64,000 nt of DNA. It comes from Clostridium aestuarii. GTDB lineage: Bacteria; Bacillota; Clostridia; Clostridiales; Clostridiaceae. Below are positions 7,042 through 15,692 of the stretch, piece after piece. The stretch spans positions 100,193 to 164,192 of the forward strand of contig NZ_JAPQER010000007.1 of the NCBI RefSeq assembly GCF_026735135.1, read 5' to 3'. The translations under genes and the position numbers were made by a program. How positions within the stretch are numbered: position 1 is the stretch's first letter; each line of letters opens with the position of its first letter. Below the pieces are notes generated by a model, which was given only the letters and a program-made list of their open reading frames with translations, searched no databases and was not told the origin of the DNA.

Positions 7042-7608
7042 TTATATCCTTTTTCTAATCTTTTCAATAGTTCTTTCTGGTAATGGTGTTTGTAATGATA
7101 CATTTATGTTATCAGAAGAAATATTTATTACTTTAGTTAGTTCTTTAAAAAATATTCTATTAAACACTGAGCTTTTAATTTCTAAAAGTGATATTTTAGT
7201 ATTCTTTATCCCTGTTTGGTTAATACAAAAACTCTCGTTTTGAAGATTTTCCCTAAATGGTTTAAATAATATCATTTTTTCATCGATATGTAGAACACCA
7301 AATGTAGGTCCATTAAATTTTTTACAATTACAAATAATTGTTAATGCATTATCATGTTTTAAGGTTTTATTATAAATTTCTTGAATTGATTTTTCTGTTT
7401 CCTTTCCAAGAAAATTAGGGAATATAAAAAATGCAAAAGGATTTATTATAAGTATAAGTACTATATTAATTACAATATCTTCTTTTCCCTTTGTTAAATA
7501 TGTAGTAATAATACAAAGAATTGCTGTAATCAAAAACTGTTTAATACGTAAACTAGTAAAATATTTTTTAACAAAAAAATCAATGTTTTCTTTCTCTATA
7601 GTGTCCAT
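7042..7608 (-). CDS. Membrane protein with a PH-like C-terminal domain
   Basis: A 188-residue protein. Two hydrophobic segments (about residues 23-40 and 46-68) form a hairpin in the membrane. The remaining 110 residues are beta-rich (TFGVLHIDEKMILFKPF, TKISLLEIKSSVFNRIFF) in the pattern of bacterial PH/GRAM-like domains. No specific function is known. It lies between the array 2 leader and the replication origin and is read away from the origin. Confidence 0.55.
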   Translation of the reverse strand: MDTIEKENIDFFVKKYFTSLRIKQFLITAILCIITTYLTKGKEDIVINIVLILIINPFAFFIFPNFLGKETEKSIQEIYNKTLKHDNALTIICNCKKFNGPTFGVLHIDEKMILFKPFRENLQNESFCINQTGIKNTKISLLEIKSSVFNRIFFKELTKVINISSDNINVSLQTPLPERTIEKIRKRI

Positions 7609-7779
7609 TCTTTAGTTCCTCCAACTCTACAGTAAGTACATTAGATAAGTATTCTATTTGATACTGAATATTTCCTCTAAACTGTTAAATAAAATTATAC
7701 TATAGTGAATATTTAATACATGTAAATAGTGTGAATAAGATTTAATTTAAGTATATAAAATAATGGTTTATTATTACAT

Positions 7780-7812
7780 AGTATAAAAACAGTATAAATA
7801 CAGTATAAAAAC
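7780..7812. repeat. Three tandem 11-bp AT-rich repeats, likely DNA unwinding region
   Basis: AGTATAAAAAC, AGTATAAATAC and AGTATAAAAAC lie head to tail, about 80 bp before the iterons and within the most AT-rich stretch of the origin. The position and composition fit the unwinding element of an iteron plasmid; this role is inferred. Confidence 0.55.
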
Positions 7813-7888
7813 AATAATATAGTATAATTATAGTGTTGTTGTTACATTTTGCTTAAGCCGCTTATACCAATGGATAGCGAAGCGTTTT

Positions 7889-8058
7889 TTCTACAGGGTA
7901 CGAGAAAACTTCTACAGGGTACGAGAAAACTTCTGTGAGGTACGAGAAATGATTTCTACAGGGTACGAGAAAATTTCTGTGAGGTACGAGAAAACTTCTA
8001 CAGGGTACGAGAAAAATTTTAGATATTGATTAGGTTATTTTCTATGAAGTACGAGAAA
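7889..8058. repeat. Replication origin: seven iterons
   Basis: Seven copies of a 19-20 bp repeat with core GGTACGAGAAA start at 7889, 7910, 7931, 7954, 7975, 7996 and 8040. The first six are spaced 21-23 bp apart; the last is 44 bp further on, about two more turns. Sub-types TTCTACAGGGTACGAGAAAA and TTCTGTGAGGTACGAGAAA alternate, and the last copy has the form CTATGAAGTACGAG. These are direct repeats on one helix face beside a replication initiator gene, the hallmark of an iteron-controlled plasmid origin. The last copy lies near the rep promoter and could mediate autoregulation. No DnaA box was found. Confidence 0.88.
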
Positions 8059-8106
8059 TTTATGATATATTAGTATTATATATTTTATAATAAGGAAGAT
8101 AAAAAA

Positions 8107-9843
8107 ATGAATGATAATAATAGTGTAGAAAAGAAAAAAATCATACAACATAATACAAGTATTATAGATATTAATATCATTGAAGCACCTTTGTTTATTT
8201 CTAGTAAAAAAGAAGTTATTAATATAGGTAAATTAGAAGAAAATTATAATATTAGTAGTGGGGTAAAAAGAGCAATAGAAATTCTAAAAGAAGATTTAGA
8301 AAAGTCTCCAACTCCAATAGATTACCGCAATTATCCTTCAGTATATAGAAATTGGGTGGATAGTAGAGGAAAAAACAGAGAATTATTTGTAATACATTCA
8401 ATTCCTGATATGACAACTATGGATGTGTGGAATGGGTTGATAGGTCTATATATACAAAAGATAGCACCTATTTGTTATGATGAATCTACTAATATGTATG
8501 ATATTCCTAATGATGAAATGGAATTCACATTATATGAGTTAGCCAAATTTATGAATAAGTCTACAGGTGGTAAAAGTTTAGAAAGATTAATAAAGGAAAT
8601 ATATAAATTAAAATATGCAACTTATCATAGTTTAGGTGAAGGTGTTATCTTTAACAAAAAAAATGATAAATATTTAAGGTCAAAAGGTAAAGGATTTAAT
8701 TTAATATTAGATTGTGAGTTTGAAAGTGAAAAACGTGTAAAAGGCGAAATTGTAAGAGCTAAGTGCAAAGTTCAGTTTAATAGGGTAATTATAGATAATA
8801 TTAGATATGAATATATAAAATATATAAATCCTAAAGAATATTTCTCCTTACCATCTAGAGGATTAGCAAGAAGATTATATTCTTATGTTAAAGGTAATTT
8901 ATATTTCTCTAATAAGCAGCCAGTAAGATATATTAAAAGAAGTCTAAATGTTTTGAAAAACAAAATTCCAATTTATGAAAAACATCCTTCAAAAATCAAA
9001 GAAAGATTGATTAGTGGATTAAAATATCTTAAAGCATTTGGGGTTATATCCGATTATTTTTTTGGTGATGAAGTTCTAATTAATAATATTAAGGAACGTT
9101 GTATATATATTATTTTTGAAGGTTCTAAAGAAGAAATTGTAGACAGATTGTCTATGAAGTATAAACAAATAGCAATATCCATAGATGATTATGAAGATGA
9201 TGCTAAATTTAGATTATACATACCTAAGGATATAAGGCAAGAATTGATAAGTCTAGGTGCAAGTGAAGATTTTACGAATAAAATAGTAAAAGAAAAAGAC
9301 AAATGGGAGATAATTAAGTATATTTTATGGTTAGAAGAGGAAAAGACTAAAAGAAAAATATCTAACCCAGCAGGATTATTAAATTTTGCCCTTACAACTG
9401 ATAATGTAAAGCTGGAACTTACACATAAGCATATAGTAGATTATGTAGAAAACGAGAAATCAAATGCCAAAACAAGTAAGATGGATTTACAGCAGCAAAT
9501 TGAAAATGCTTATATCAAGTATGTTGATAAGGAGATAAGGGAATTTAAAAAGGATAATGTTGGTGCATATGAATTAGTGTATGAAAATTTGTTAGCAGTA
9601 CTGAATAATGATGTAGAAAAGAAAATTTCAGAATTTAAATTGTTGTTATCAGATGGTAGTATAAATGAGCAAGATAAATTGTCTTTAGAAAAACAAAAAC
9701 AAGAGTGGCTAGCTTTTGAGAAAAGCCAAGATAAAAGTAAGTTGTTTAAAAAGAAATTACAAAATAACATCTCACAAATGCTGGTGTTAAAAGGATTTGA
9801 AGATTTTAAAAATGAACAGATGACTTTAGCTTGTGGAGAGTAG
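8107..9843 (+). CDS. Plasmid replication initiator protein (RPA/Rep_3-like)
   Basis: A 578-residue protein preceded by AAGGAAG. Residues about 55-340 carry the pattern of winged-helix plasmid initiators of the replication initiator protein A type: RNWVDSRGKNRELFVIHSIPDMTTMDVWNGLIGLYIQ, then MEFTLYELAKFMNKSTGGKSLERLIKEI, the usual first winged-helix segment, and LPSRGLARRLYSYVKGNLYF in the second. The C-terminal 200 residues are charged and helical. The protein should bind the iterons upstream and open the AT-rich region. It is the strongest sign that this window belongs to a plasmid. The exact family is judged from motifs and context. Confidence 0.85.
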   Translation: MNDNNSVEKKKIIQHNTSIIDINIIEAPLFISSKKEVINIGKLEENYNISSGVKRAIEILKEDLEKSPTPIDYRNYPSVYRNWVDSRGKNRELFVIHSIPDMTTMDVWNGLIGLYIQKIAPICYDESTNMYDIPNDEMEFTLYELAKFMNKSTGGKSLERLIKEIYKLKYATYHSLGEGVIFNKKNDKYLRSKGKGFNLILDCEFESEKRVKGEIVRAKCKVQFNRVIIDNIRYEYIKYINPKEYFSLPSRGLARRLYSYVKGNLYFSNKQPVRYIKRSLNVLKNKIPIYEKHPSKIKERLISGLKYLKAFGVISDYFFGDEVLINNIKERCIYIIFEGSKEEIVDRLSMKYKQIAISIDDYEDDAKFRLYIPKDIRQELISLGASEDFTNKIVKEKDKWEIIKYILWLEEEKTKRKISNPAGLLNFALTTDNVKLELTHKHIVDYVENEKSNAKTSKMDLQQQIENAYIKYVDKEIREFKKDNVGAYELVYENLLAVLNNDVEKKISEFKLLLSDGSINEQDKLSLEKQKQEWLAFEKSQDKSKLFKKKLQNNISQMLVLKGFEDFKNEQMTLACGE

Positions 9844-9915
9844 ATACTTCTATATATAGGTATTAACGATAATTTATTAAGTTTAAATTATAATAAAAAT
9901 TACAAGGAGTTATTT

Positions 9916-10440
9916 ATGAAAAAAATTACATTGGTTTTTCCAACAAAAGAATATGAGAAACAAATATTGGATTATAAAAATGAATTTGAAATAAATGGTG
10001 ATAGTATGGATGGTACTGCTGGATTACAAAAAGCTAGAAGTTTTAATGAATGGTTTTCTATGCTTATAGATAATTCAAAAGAAGAAACGGTGAGAACTGG
10101 ATTTGTTCCATCATCTACATATTTAGCAATAAGACTTTGTGATAAGAGAGTAATTGGAATGATAGACATTCGTCATAGACTAAATGACTATTTACTTCAA
10201 TTTGGCGGGAATATTGGATACAGTGTAAGAAAATCTGAACGTAGAAAAGCATATGCAAAGGAAATGCTTTGTTTGGCTTTGGAAAAATGCAAAGATATAA
10301 ATATAGAAAAAGTACTTGTTACTTGTGATAAAGAAAATATTGCATCATCAAAAACGATTATACATAATGGTGGTGTGTTGGAAAATGAAGTTTCAGAGGG
10401 AGAACGAATTACTCAAAGATATTGGATTTCTTTGTACTAA
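9916..10440 (+). CDS. GNAT family N-acetyltransferase
   Basis: A 174-residue acetyltransferase. The acetyl-CoA binding region reads GNIGYSVRKSERRKAYAKEMLCLALEKC (about residues 97-124), followed by the conserved CDKENIASSKTIIHNGGVLENE strand-helix. ATG start after AAGGAG. It stands alone, 72 bp after rep, and ends before a terminator hairpin. The substrate cannot be told; relatives acetylate amino groups of small molecules or proteins. Confidence 0.85.
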   Translation: MKKITLVFPTKEYEKQILDYKNEFEINGDSMDGTAGLQKARSFNEWFSMLIDNSKEETVRTGFVPSSTYLAIRLCDKRVIGMIDIRHRLNDYLLQFGGNIGYSVRKSERRKAYAKEMLCLALEKCKDINIEKVLVTCDKENIASSKTIIHNGGVLENEVSEGERITQRYWISLY

Positions 10441-10518
10441 AGATTATGGTGTTTTAATAAGATTGCCATAATTTTTCAACACTTATAACATATTAATACC
10501 ATATAATCATAGTAGCAT

Positions 10519-10550
10519 AGGTTCACCTTCTTTTAGGTGGACCTTTTTGT
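10519..10550 (+). terminator. Intrinsic terminator
   Basis: AGGTTCACCT (10519-10528) pairs with AGGTGGACCT (10535-10544) and is followed by TTTTTG. It ends the acetyltransferase transcript before the ClpP gene. Confidence 0.8.
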
Positions 10551-10655
10551 TTTTTAATCAACAATTTGTGGATTAATTATGATATAATTGGTTAAATAAG
10601 TAATGATTATGTTATTATTAAATCTAAATATATTAATTGATAGGAGAATGATACC

Positions 10656-11246
10656 ATGAATAAGCAAGATGAAAAAAAAGAACAAGAAAAAGAAGCTTCT
10701 GGTTTAGTGCTAGAAAAACTATTGCAATCTAGATCAATCATTATTTCTGGAGAGATAAATCAAGCTTTAGCTGAAAAAATAACTAAACAGCTTTTAATTC
10801 TACAAGAAATGGGAGATGAACCAATAAAGTTATTTCTTAATAGTCAAGGGGGTCATGTTGAAGCTGGTGATACAATTCATGACATGATTAAATTTGTTAA
10901 ACCACGTGTTATTGTAATTGGTACTGGTTGGGTTGCAAGTGCCGGTATCACAATCTACCTTGCTGTTGACAAACAAGATAGATATTCTTTACCAAACACA
11001 AGATATATGATACATCAACCATTAGGTGGATTCAATGGTCCAGCTACAGATATCGGTATTGAAGCAGAAGAAATATTGAGAGTACGTAAGAGAATTAATA
11101 GCATCATTAGTGAAGCTACTGGTCAACCGTTAGAAAAAGTAGAAAAAGATACAGATAGAAATTATTGGTTAAATGCTTATGAAGCAATTGATTATGGTAT
11201 AGTAAATAAAGTTATTTCAAAGTATGAGGAACTAACTAATCTATAA
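10656..11246 (+). CDS. clpP: ClpP-like serine protease
   Basis: A 196-residue peptidase of the ClpP family. The triad is visible: Ser in GWVASAGITIYLAV (about residue 93), His in YMIHQPLGG (about 118) and Asp in KDTDRNYWLNAYEAIDYGIVNKV (about 167). Typical sequence surrounds it (LFLNSQGGHVEAGDTIHDMI). The first 15 residues are a charged extension. ClpP forms a double heptameric chamber fed by Clp ATPases; no ATPase is nearby, so this copy would need a chromosomal partner or act alone. The divergence of GWVASAG from the usual GMAASMG indicates a paralogue. Start ATG behind TAGGAG. Confidence 0.88.
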   Translation: MNKQDEKKEQEKEASGLVLEKLLQSRSIIISGEINQALAEKITKQLLILQEMGDEPIKLFLNSQGGHVEAGDTIHDMIKFVKPRVIVIGTGWVASAGITIYLAVDKQDRYSLPNTRYMIHQPLGGFNGPATDIGIEAEEILRVRKRINSIISEATGQPLEKVEKDTDRNYWLNAYEAIDYGIVNKVISKYEELTNL

Positions 11247-11265
11247 TTTCAATTATATTGATTAT

Positions 11266-11309
11266 AAGAAGTTAGGAATTTTAAAGTTAAAATTCTTAAC
11301 TTCTTTTTG
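11266..11309 (+). terminator. Terminator, first of three near-identical copies
   Basis: A long hairpin with arms GAAGTTAGGAATTTTA and TAAAATTCTTAACTTC followed by TTTTTG. Close copies end the units at 43440 and 58906, each linked to the same type of promoter module downstream. Confidence 0.85.
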
Positions 11310-11420
11310 TTTAGTTAGATGTAGGCTTGGCGTATAGATAGTACCTATCTAATAGGGTGTTTTTATATAACTAATGTGGTTTAATATGGTATAATTTGAT
11401 AAGTATTGTTAAAATATTTT
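11310..11420 (+). promoter_or_regulatory. Promoter module with extended -10
   Basis: A shared sequence with the palindrome AGATAGTACCTATCT is followed by GTTTAATATGG and TATAAT (11390-11395). TGG directly before TATAAT makes an extended -10. The same block occurs at 12388-12480. Confidence 0.7.
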
Positions 11421-11454
11421 GCAGTCTTAATATTGGCAAAAGGGGAATTATTAT

Positions 11455-11758
11455 ATGAAAAATAGATATTTTATTCCATTTATTACATTTTTCATTTTAA
11501 TTTTAATAATAAGTAGAGTAAGAAAAATAAAAAGAGAAGATAAAGCCATTGCAATAGCTTTAAGAGAGTGTGATGGCGCAATGCTTTTTCTTGGTGGTAT
11601 TGGAATATTATTGCTTAGGGTTTGAAGCACATAGTCCTATAATAAAAAAAGTGTTTAGATATGATGAGATTAAGGTAATTAAAATGAAAATAAGTGTTCA
11701 TGATAAAGAAAAGGTTGAAGGATTTTTAAAAGAGTTAATATATAATAGTAGAATATAG
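11455..11758 (+). pseudogene. Internally deleted copy of the PH-domain membrane protein gene at 40767
   Basis: The first 45 codons (MKNRYFIPFITFFILILIIS, then RVRKIKREDKAIAIALRECD) match the start of the gene at 40767-41468. After LLLRV the frame stops, and in another frame the end of the same gene continues (HSPIIKKVFRYDEIKVIKMK to the stop at 11758). About 400 bp of the middle are missing and the junction is out of frame. It still has a promoter module and ribosome binding site, so it was once a complete unit here. Non-functional as a full protein. Confidence 0.85.
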
Positions 11759-11795
11759 CGTATTTAATTCAAGTAAAAGGTTGGAGGATAAACTA

Positions 11796-12329
11796 ATGAG
11801 CAGGAGTATAATACTTTATATTGCAACAAGTTTGGATGGATATATTGCAAGAGAGAATGGAGCCGTTGATTGGTTAAGTGGTAATGGTGATAATCCTAAT
11901 GTTGATAATGGATATACTAATTTTTATAATACAATAGATACTGTTGTAATGGGCAGAACTACATATGAACAGGTTATTAATGAATTATCTCCTGATAATT
12001 GGGTTTATGAAGGCAAAAAGTGCTATGTGGCAACCACAAGAAAATGTGAAATGGATAAGAGAGCAGAGTTCATATCAGAAGATATTGCTGGATTTATTAA
12101 AAAACTAAAAAAACAACAGGGTAAGGATATTTGGCTTATTGGCGGTGGAAAGTTAATTGATCAATTTATTAAGCAAGACCTTATAGATAAGTACATTGTA
12201 ACAATAATACCAACTATTTTAGGTGATGGAATTCCGCTTTTTTTAAAGGAAAATCCAGAAATCAAACTTAGACTTGTTGAAACTAAAACGATTGATGGTA
12301 TGGTTGAACTTAGCTATATTAGAAGATAA
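11796..12329 (+). CDS. Dihydrofolate reductase family protein (RibD C-terminal type)
   Basis: A 177-residue protein of the RibD_C fold. N-terminal LYIATSLDGYIARENGAVDWL, the VVMGRTTYEQV motif at about residues 50-60 and IWLIGGGKLIDQF (about 110-122) are the NADPH-binding signatures seen in this family. The ATG at 11796 is preferred because GGAGG lies 6-7 bases upstream; an in-frame TTG at 11781 would overlap that site. The family reduces pterin- or pyrimidine-like substrates; standalone members are often of unknown substrate. It is not a typical FolA. Confidence 0.85.
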   Translation: MSRSIILYIATSLDGYIARENGAVDWLSGNGDNPNVDNGYTNFYNTIDTVVMGRTTYEQVINELSPDNWVYEGKKCYVATTRKCEMDKRAEFISEDIAGFIKKLKKQQGKDIWLIGGGKLIDQFIKQDLIDKYIVTIIPTILGDGIPLFLKENPEIKLRLVETKTIDGMVELSYIRR

Positions 12330-12387
12330 TTCATTATAAATGGGGATGTAGGTTGATTTGTGTAAAAACAAATTTACCTATATCTTT

Positions 12388-12515
12388 TTGTTTAATTAGA
12401 TATATGTTCAGCGTATAGATAGTATCTAACTATTAATATGTTTTTATGTAACTAATAAGGTTTAATATGGTATAATTGGACATATATTATTATACAATTT
12501 AAAGAGATTACGAAT
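12388..12515 (+). promoter_or_regulatory. Promoter module with extended -10
   Basis: A second copy of the block at 11310: CGTATAGATAGTATCTAAC, then TAATAAGGTTTAATATGG and TATAAT (12471-12476). It is followed by the leader piece ACAATTTAAAGAGATTA seen before other genes in the window. Confidence 0.7.
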
Positions 12516-12534
12516 TATCAGGAGGAGATTTAAA

Positions 12535-12702
12535 ATGGGAGTTGCATCAGGATTTTCAATAATTATAATGTTAATATATTTTGCATTCATAGGTATTGGT
12601 ATATATGCATTCATATTATTTGTTAAACTTGCTCACCGAGGAATAAAAGCACTTGATATTTATATAGACAAGAATAGTAAAGATATAAGTTATAAGGGAT
12701 AA
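12535..12702 (+). CDS. Small membrane protein, 55 residues
   Basis: An ATG behind AGGAGGAG opens a 55-codon frame. Residues 8-32 (IIIMLIYFAFIGIGIYAFIL) form one membrane helix; a basic segment KLAHRGIKAL and a polar tail follow. It has its own promoter module, so it is probably expressed. Too short for family assignment. Confidence 0.6.
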   Translation: MGVASGFSIIIMLIYFAFIGIGIYAFILFVKLAHRGIKALDIYIDKNSKDISYKG

Positions 12703-12755
12703 GTTATAAGTGATAAGTGGTAAGTGACAAGTGATGAGTTATAAGTTATAAGGGA
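12686..12755. repeat. Degenerate short tandem repeats (ATAAGTG type)
   Basis: About ten imperfect 7-8 bp units of the form AAGTTATAAG / TGATAAG / TGGTAAG run through the end of the small membrane protein gene and beyond. They look like slippage products. Confidence 0.7.
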
Positions 12756-12757
12756 TT

Positions 12758-13135
12758 TATATTAGATAGATATTATGAAAGAAAAAATTATTGTCCAATA
12801 TGTGGCTGATTTTAATTTTCAAATAATTTATTGATATGAATATAAGAGTAAAAGAGTAAATATTCTTTTGAATAAACAAATAAAAGATTAAATTAATAAT
12901 CGAATAAATGAGTAAAATAAACATATAATTTCTATTATTAAATAAGACTGTTTTGCTACATATCAGCTCCTATAACTGCGGGAGGTTTTATTATACTAAA
13001 AATAAGTTTAAAATGATTAAGGGATCAGGCACCCTACAAAAACTGGAACAGTTTTTGTTTACGTTATATATAAATAGAAAAGAGCTAGTACTAATTAAAA
13101 TGTACAGCTCTTTTACTATTGATTTTGTATAATAA
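12758..13135. other. Intergenic stretch with gene remnants
   Basis: No complete gene is seen. A short piece near 12788-12810 (TTGTCCAATATGTGGCTG) resembles the zinc-ribbon start of the gene at 27166 but stops at once. A hairpin AAAAACTG/CAGTTTTTG lies at 13037-13057. The right end holds the terminator of the minus-strand gene. Confidence 0.4.
13077..13115 (-). terminator. Terminator of the cyclic-nucleotide-domain gene
   Basis: AAGAGCT-A-GTAC (13080-13091) pairs with GTAC-AGCTCTT (13102-13112); T-rich on the minus strand. It lies 20 bp after the stop at 13136. Confidence 0.7.
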
Positions 13136-13537
13136 TTATGTATTATTTTTTAATATCCATAATTCTTCATTTTGTTGTCGTAATCTACAACTTAAATTTT
13201 TTGTTATTCTCATAGCTATTGTTGGTAATAATTCAAATATCTTTTTAAAATTACGTCTATTTATTATAAAAAGCATACATTCTGTTGTTGTTTTTGCAGT
13301 GGCACATCTAGGCATGGTTTCTAATAAAGACATTTCGCCTATAACATCTCCGCTGGTCAATTTACCTAAAGATAAATAATTATTACAATTTCCCATATAT
13401 AATTCAATTTCTCCTGAAATAATAACATACATTTCTATGCCTAAAGTACCTTGTTTGAATATATAAGTATCTTCAGGGTATTCTCTTAATTCACCGATAG
13501 TTTTCATTTTTTCAATATCAAGCATAGTTAACTTCAT
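13136..13537 (-). CDS. Standalone cyclic nucleotide-binding domain protein
   Basis: A 133-residue protein made of one cNMP-binding beta-barrel. The phosphate-binding cassette is visible as GDVIGEMSLLETMPRCATAKTTTE (about residues 63-86), with the Glu and Arg that contact the ligand. There is no DNA-binding helix-turn-helix, unlike Crp/Fnr regulators, so it may be a sensor subunit or a truncated regulator. ATG start behind AGGAGTG. It lies in opposite orientation to its neighbours with its own terminator. Confidence 0.85.
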   Translation of the reverse strand: MKLTMLDIEKMKTIGELREYPEDTYIFKQGTLGIEMYVIISGEIELYMGNCNNYLSLGKLTSGDVIGEMSLLETMPRCATAKTTTECMLFIINRRNFKKIFELLPTIAMRITKNLSCRLRQQNEELWILKNNT

Positions 13538-13869
13538 AATAACACTCCTATATTTATAATTAAAAATTAAATTTTGTTATCTTTTAAGGGGTAAATTTAA
13601 AAATAAAATCAAAGGATAAATTTGTCTCTAAAAATAGTTTAATCTAAATTTCTACAAATTTCAACAAAAAAACAATATATAATAGGAATTATAAGCAAAG
13701 TAATTGATAGTGTAGAATGAGTATATTATTGATATAACCTAAGATTTTATATTTTTTATTTGTCATTTAAAGAAAGTATGTTTCAATATGATAAAATGAT
13801 ATATAATAAAATTGTAAAATAATGTGCATCAAAAATTATTTGTATAACAGAAAAATGAGGGAAATAAAT
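13538..13869. other. Intergenic region without a gene
   Basis: AT-rich divergent region. The piece CATTTAAAGAAAGTATG near 13767-13783 resembles the conserved leader (ATTTAAAGAAATTGTG) of the repeated promoter modules, but the TGGTATAAT part is missing. No other clear signal. Confidence 0.4.
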
Positions 13870-14640
13870 ATGAATATAATAACAGTTACAAGTGAAAATT
13901 TAGAAGAAGAACATATATGCTGTGCTATTACAAACAATAAAGATTGTCAGGTTGCATCAAAAAAAGCGTGGCTAGCAGAACGTTTTAGTGATGGACTTGT
14001 TTTCAAAAAAGGTAATGTTAGAGGCAAATGTTTCATTGAGTATATACCCGCTGAAAAAGCATGGTGCCCAATTAATGCAGAGGGATATATGTATATTGAT
14101 TGCCTGTGGGTTTCTGGAAAATTCAAAGGGCAAGGCAATGCTACTTTACTTTTAGATGATTGTATCAAAGATAGTAAAGAAAAAGGTAAAAAAGGACTTG
14201 TTATATTGTCATCCAAAAAGAAAAGACCATATCTTGCTGACCCTAAGTTTTTAAAACACAAGGGGTTTAAGGTGATTGATACAGCTAAACCTTATTATGA
14301 GCTTATGTATCTTCCATTTGAGGGAAATGTGTTATATCCTAAATTTAAGGATACAGTAAGAAATCCTGCAATTAGTGAAGGTGGATTTGTTTTGTATTAC
14401 GCACACCAATGTCCATTTACCGTAAAGTATGTACCTATTATTGAAGCAATTGCAAAAGATAAAGGAATTAAATTTAAGACAATTCGGTTTGAAACCACAG
14501 AACAGGCACAAAACGCTCCTGCTCCTTTCACATCATATAGTTTGTTTTATGATGGAGAATTTGTAACGAATGATATCCTTTCTGATAAGAAATTTGAAAA
14601 AATAATAACCGAAAAAGGATTATCTACACCTGCAAGATAA
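13870..14640 (+). CDS. GNAT acetyltransferase with YoaP-type C-terminal domain
   Basis: A 256-residue protein. Residues 1-150 form a GNAT domain (GYMYIDCLWVSGKFKGQGNATLLLDDCI contains the acetyl-CoA loop KGQGNA). The rest, with VLYYAHQCPFTVKYVPIIEAIAK and a cysteine in a thioredoxin-like position, matches the YoaP domain found in Bacillus subtilis YoaP. The ATG at 13870 after GAGGG is preferred over an upstream frame extension that would begin at 13822. Substrate unknown. Lone gene with several gene remnants around it. Confidence 0.82.
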   Translation: MNIITVTSENLEEEHICCAITNNKDCQVASKKAWLAERFSDGLVFKKGNVRGKCFIEYIPAEKAWCPINAEGYMYIDCLWVSGKFKGQGNATLLLDDCIKDSKEKGKKGLVILSSKKKRPYLADPKFLKHKGFKVIDTAKPYYELMYLPFEGNVLYPKFKDTVRNPAISEGGFVLYYAHQCPFTVKYVPIIEAIAKDKGIKFKTIRFETTEQAQNAPAPFTSYSLFYDGEFVTNDILSDKKFEKIITEKGLSTPAR

Positions 14641-14664
14641 ATATAATTTTTAGAGAGGAAAACT

Positions 14665-14721
14665 ATGAAATCCAAAATCTCATTATTTATTTTAACTGGG
14701 TTTATTATTGCGTGTTTTTAA
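14665..14721 (+). pseudogene. Truncated signal-peptide start of a lost gene
   Basis: AGAGAGG precedes an 18-codon frame, MKSKISLFILTGFIIACF, that reads as the beginning of a lipoprotein or membrane signal and then stops. No continuation is found in other frames. Probably a remnant of a deleted unit. Confidence 0.4.
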
Positions 14722-14816
14722 GGCTATTTTTTCAACTAATTTGTAATTTATATTAAGAATGATTTAAAAGTTTTAAATTGTTTTATTTATAATTTGTATG
14801 TAGGGAGTTGGGTTCA

Positions 14817-15476
14817 ATGTATTTTAATTTAATAGAAAAAGAAAATTGGAGTAGAAGGCCATATTTTGACCATTATATGAATAATGTTAGATGTACATAC
14901 AGCATTACAGCTAATATCGATATTACAGAGTTGCTTATTCAACTAAAAAAAAATAATATAAAATTATATCCTGCTTTAATCTATATGGCTGCAAAAGTAA
15001 TAAATAGACATGAAGAATTTCGTACTTGTTTTGATGAAGATGGTAATCTTGGTTATTGGGAAAATATGAACCCATGTTTTACCGTTTTTCATAAGGATGA
15101 TGAAACATTTACTAATATTTGGACAATGTATTCAGATGATTTCGGTATATTTTATCGTAATTATATTGATGATATGAAAAAATATAGTGATATAAAAAAG
15201 ATTTCTGCAAAAGAAAATGAACCTAAAAACACATTTCCTATTTCTTGCACTCCTTGGGTAAGCTTTACAGGATTTAACCTAAATATTTATGCAGATGGAA
15301 CATATCTTTTACCGATCATTACATATGGTAAATATTTTGAGCAAGATGGAAAACTATTATTACCACTTTCTTTACAGGTTCACCACGCTGTTTGTGATGG
15401 ATACCATACAAGCAGATTTTTCACTGAATTGCAAACACTATCTCAAAGTTGTGATGAATGGTTATTAAGCAAATAA
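14817..15476 (+). CDS. catA: Chloramphenicol O-acetyltransferase, type A
   Basis: A 219-residue type A CAT of normal length. The active-site motif QVHHAVCDGYHTSRF contains the catalytic His of HHAVCDG (about residue 190); N-terminal NWSRRPYFDHYMNNVRCTYSIT and the NRHEEFRT segment match clostridial CatP-like enzymes. It should transfer acetyl from acetyl-CoA to chloramphenicol as a trimer. The ATG at 14817 sits 9 bp after GGGAG; the frame upstream to TTG 14808 overlaps that site. It stands alone, with a palindromic element after the stop. Divergence from CatP means that resistance should be tested rather than assumed. Confidence 0.9.
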   Translation: MYFNLIEKENWSRRPYFDHYMNNVRCTYSITANIDITELLIQLKKNNIKLYPALIYMAAKVINRHEEFRTCFDEDGNLGYWENMNPCFTVFHKDDETFTNIWTMYSDDFGIFYRNYIDDMKKYSDIKKISAKENEPKNTFPISCTPWVSFTGFNLNIYADGTYLLPIITYGKYFEQDGKLLLPLSLQVHHAVCDGYHTSRFFTELQTLSQSCDEWLLSK

Positions 15477-15477
15477 G

Positions 15478-15525
15478 CATAATTAAGGAAGTAGTTAAGA
15501 CACAACATCAAAAAATTATAAAATA
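15478..15525. repeat. Palindromic intergenic element (GTTAAG type)
   Basis: AATTAAGGAAGTAGTTAAG followed by ACACAACATCAAAAAATTA matches the element found after many genes of the window (core AGTTAAGACACAACA). Confidence 0.6.
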
Positions 15526-15692
15526 AATATAATCATATTAAATATTTATTTGAAATATTGAAATATTGAAATTTTAGAAAATACAAAGTAAAATATAAAC
15601 ATACGAAGCAACATATATTTACAAATTTACATATTAAAAGAAATATATAGGTATTTAAATTGAAATTTCTTTTAAAACTAGGTGGGCTTTTT

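Noticed and set aside
7720..8107. DnaA boxes in the replication origin
   Set aside because: No TTATCCACA-like sequence was found near the iterons.
13019..13060. GGGATCAGGCACCC and the AAAAACTG hairpin as a REP-type element
   Set aside because: Only one copy was found in the window, so it cannot be called a repeat here.
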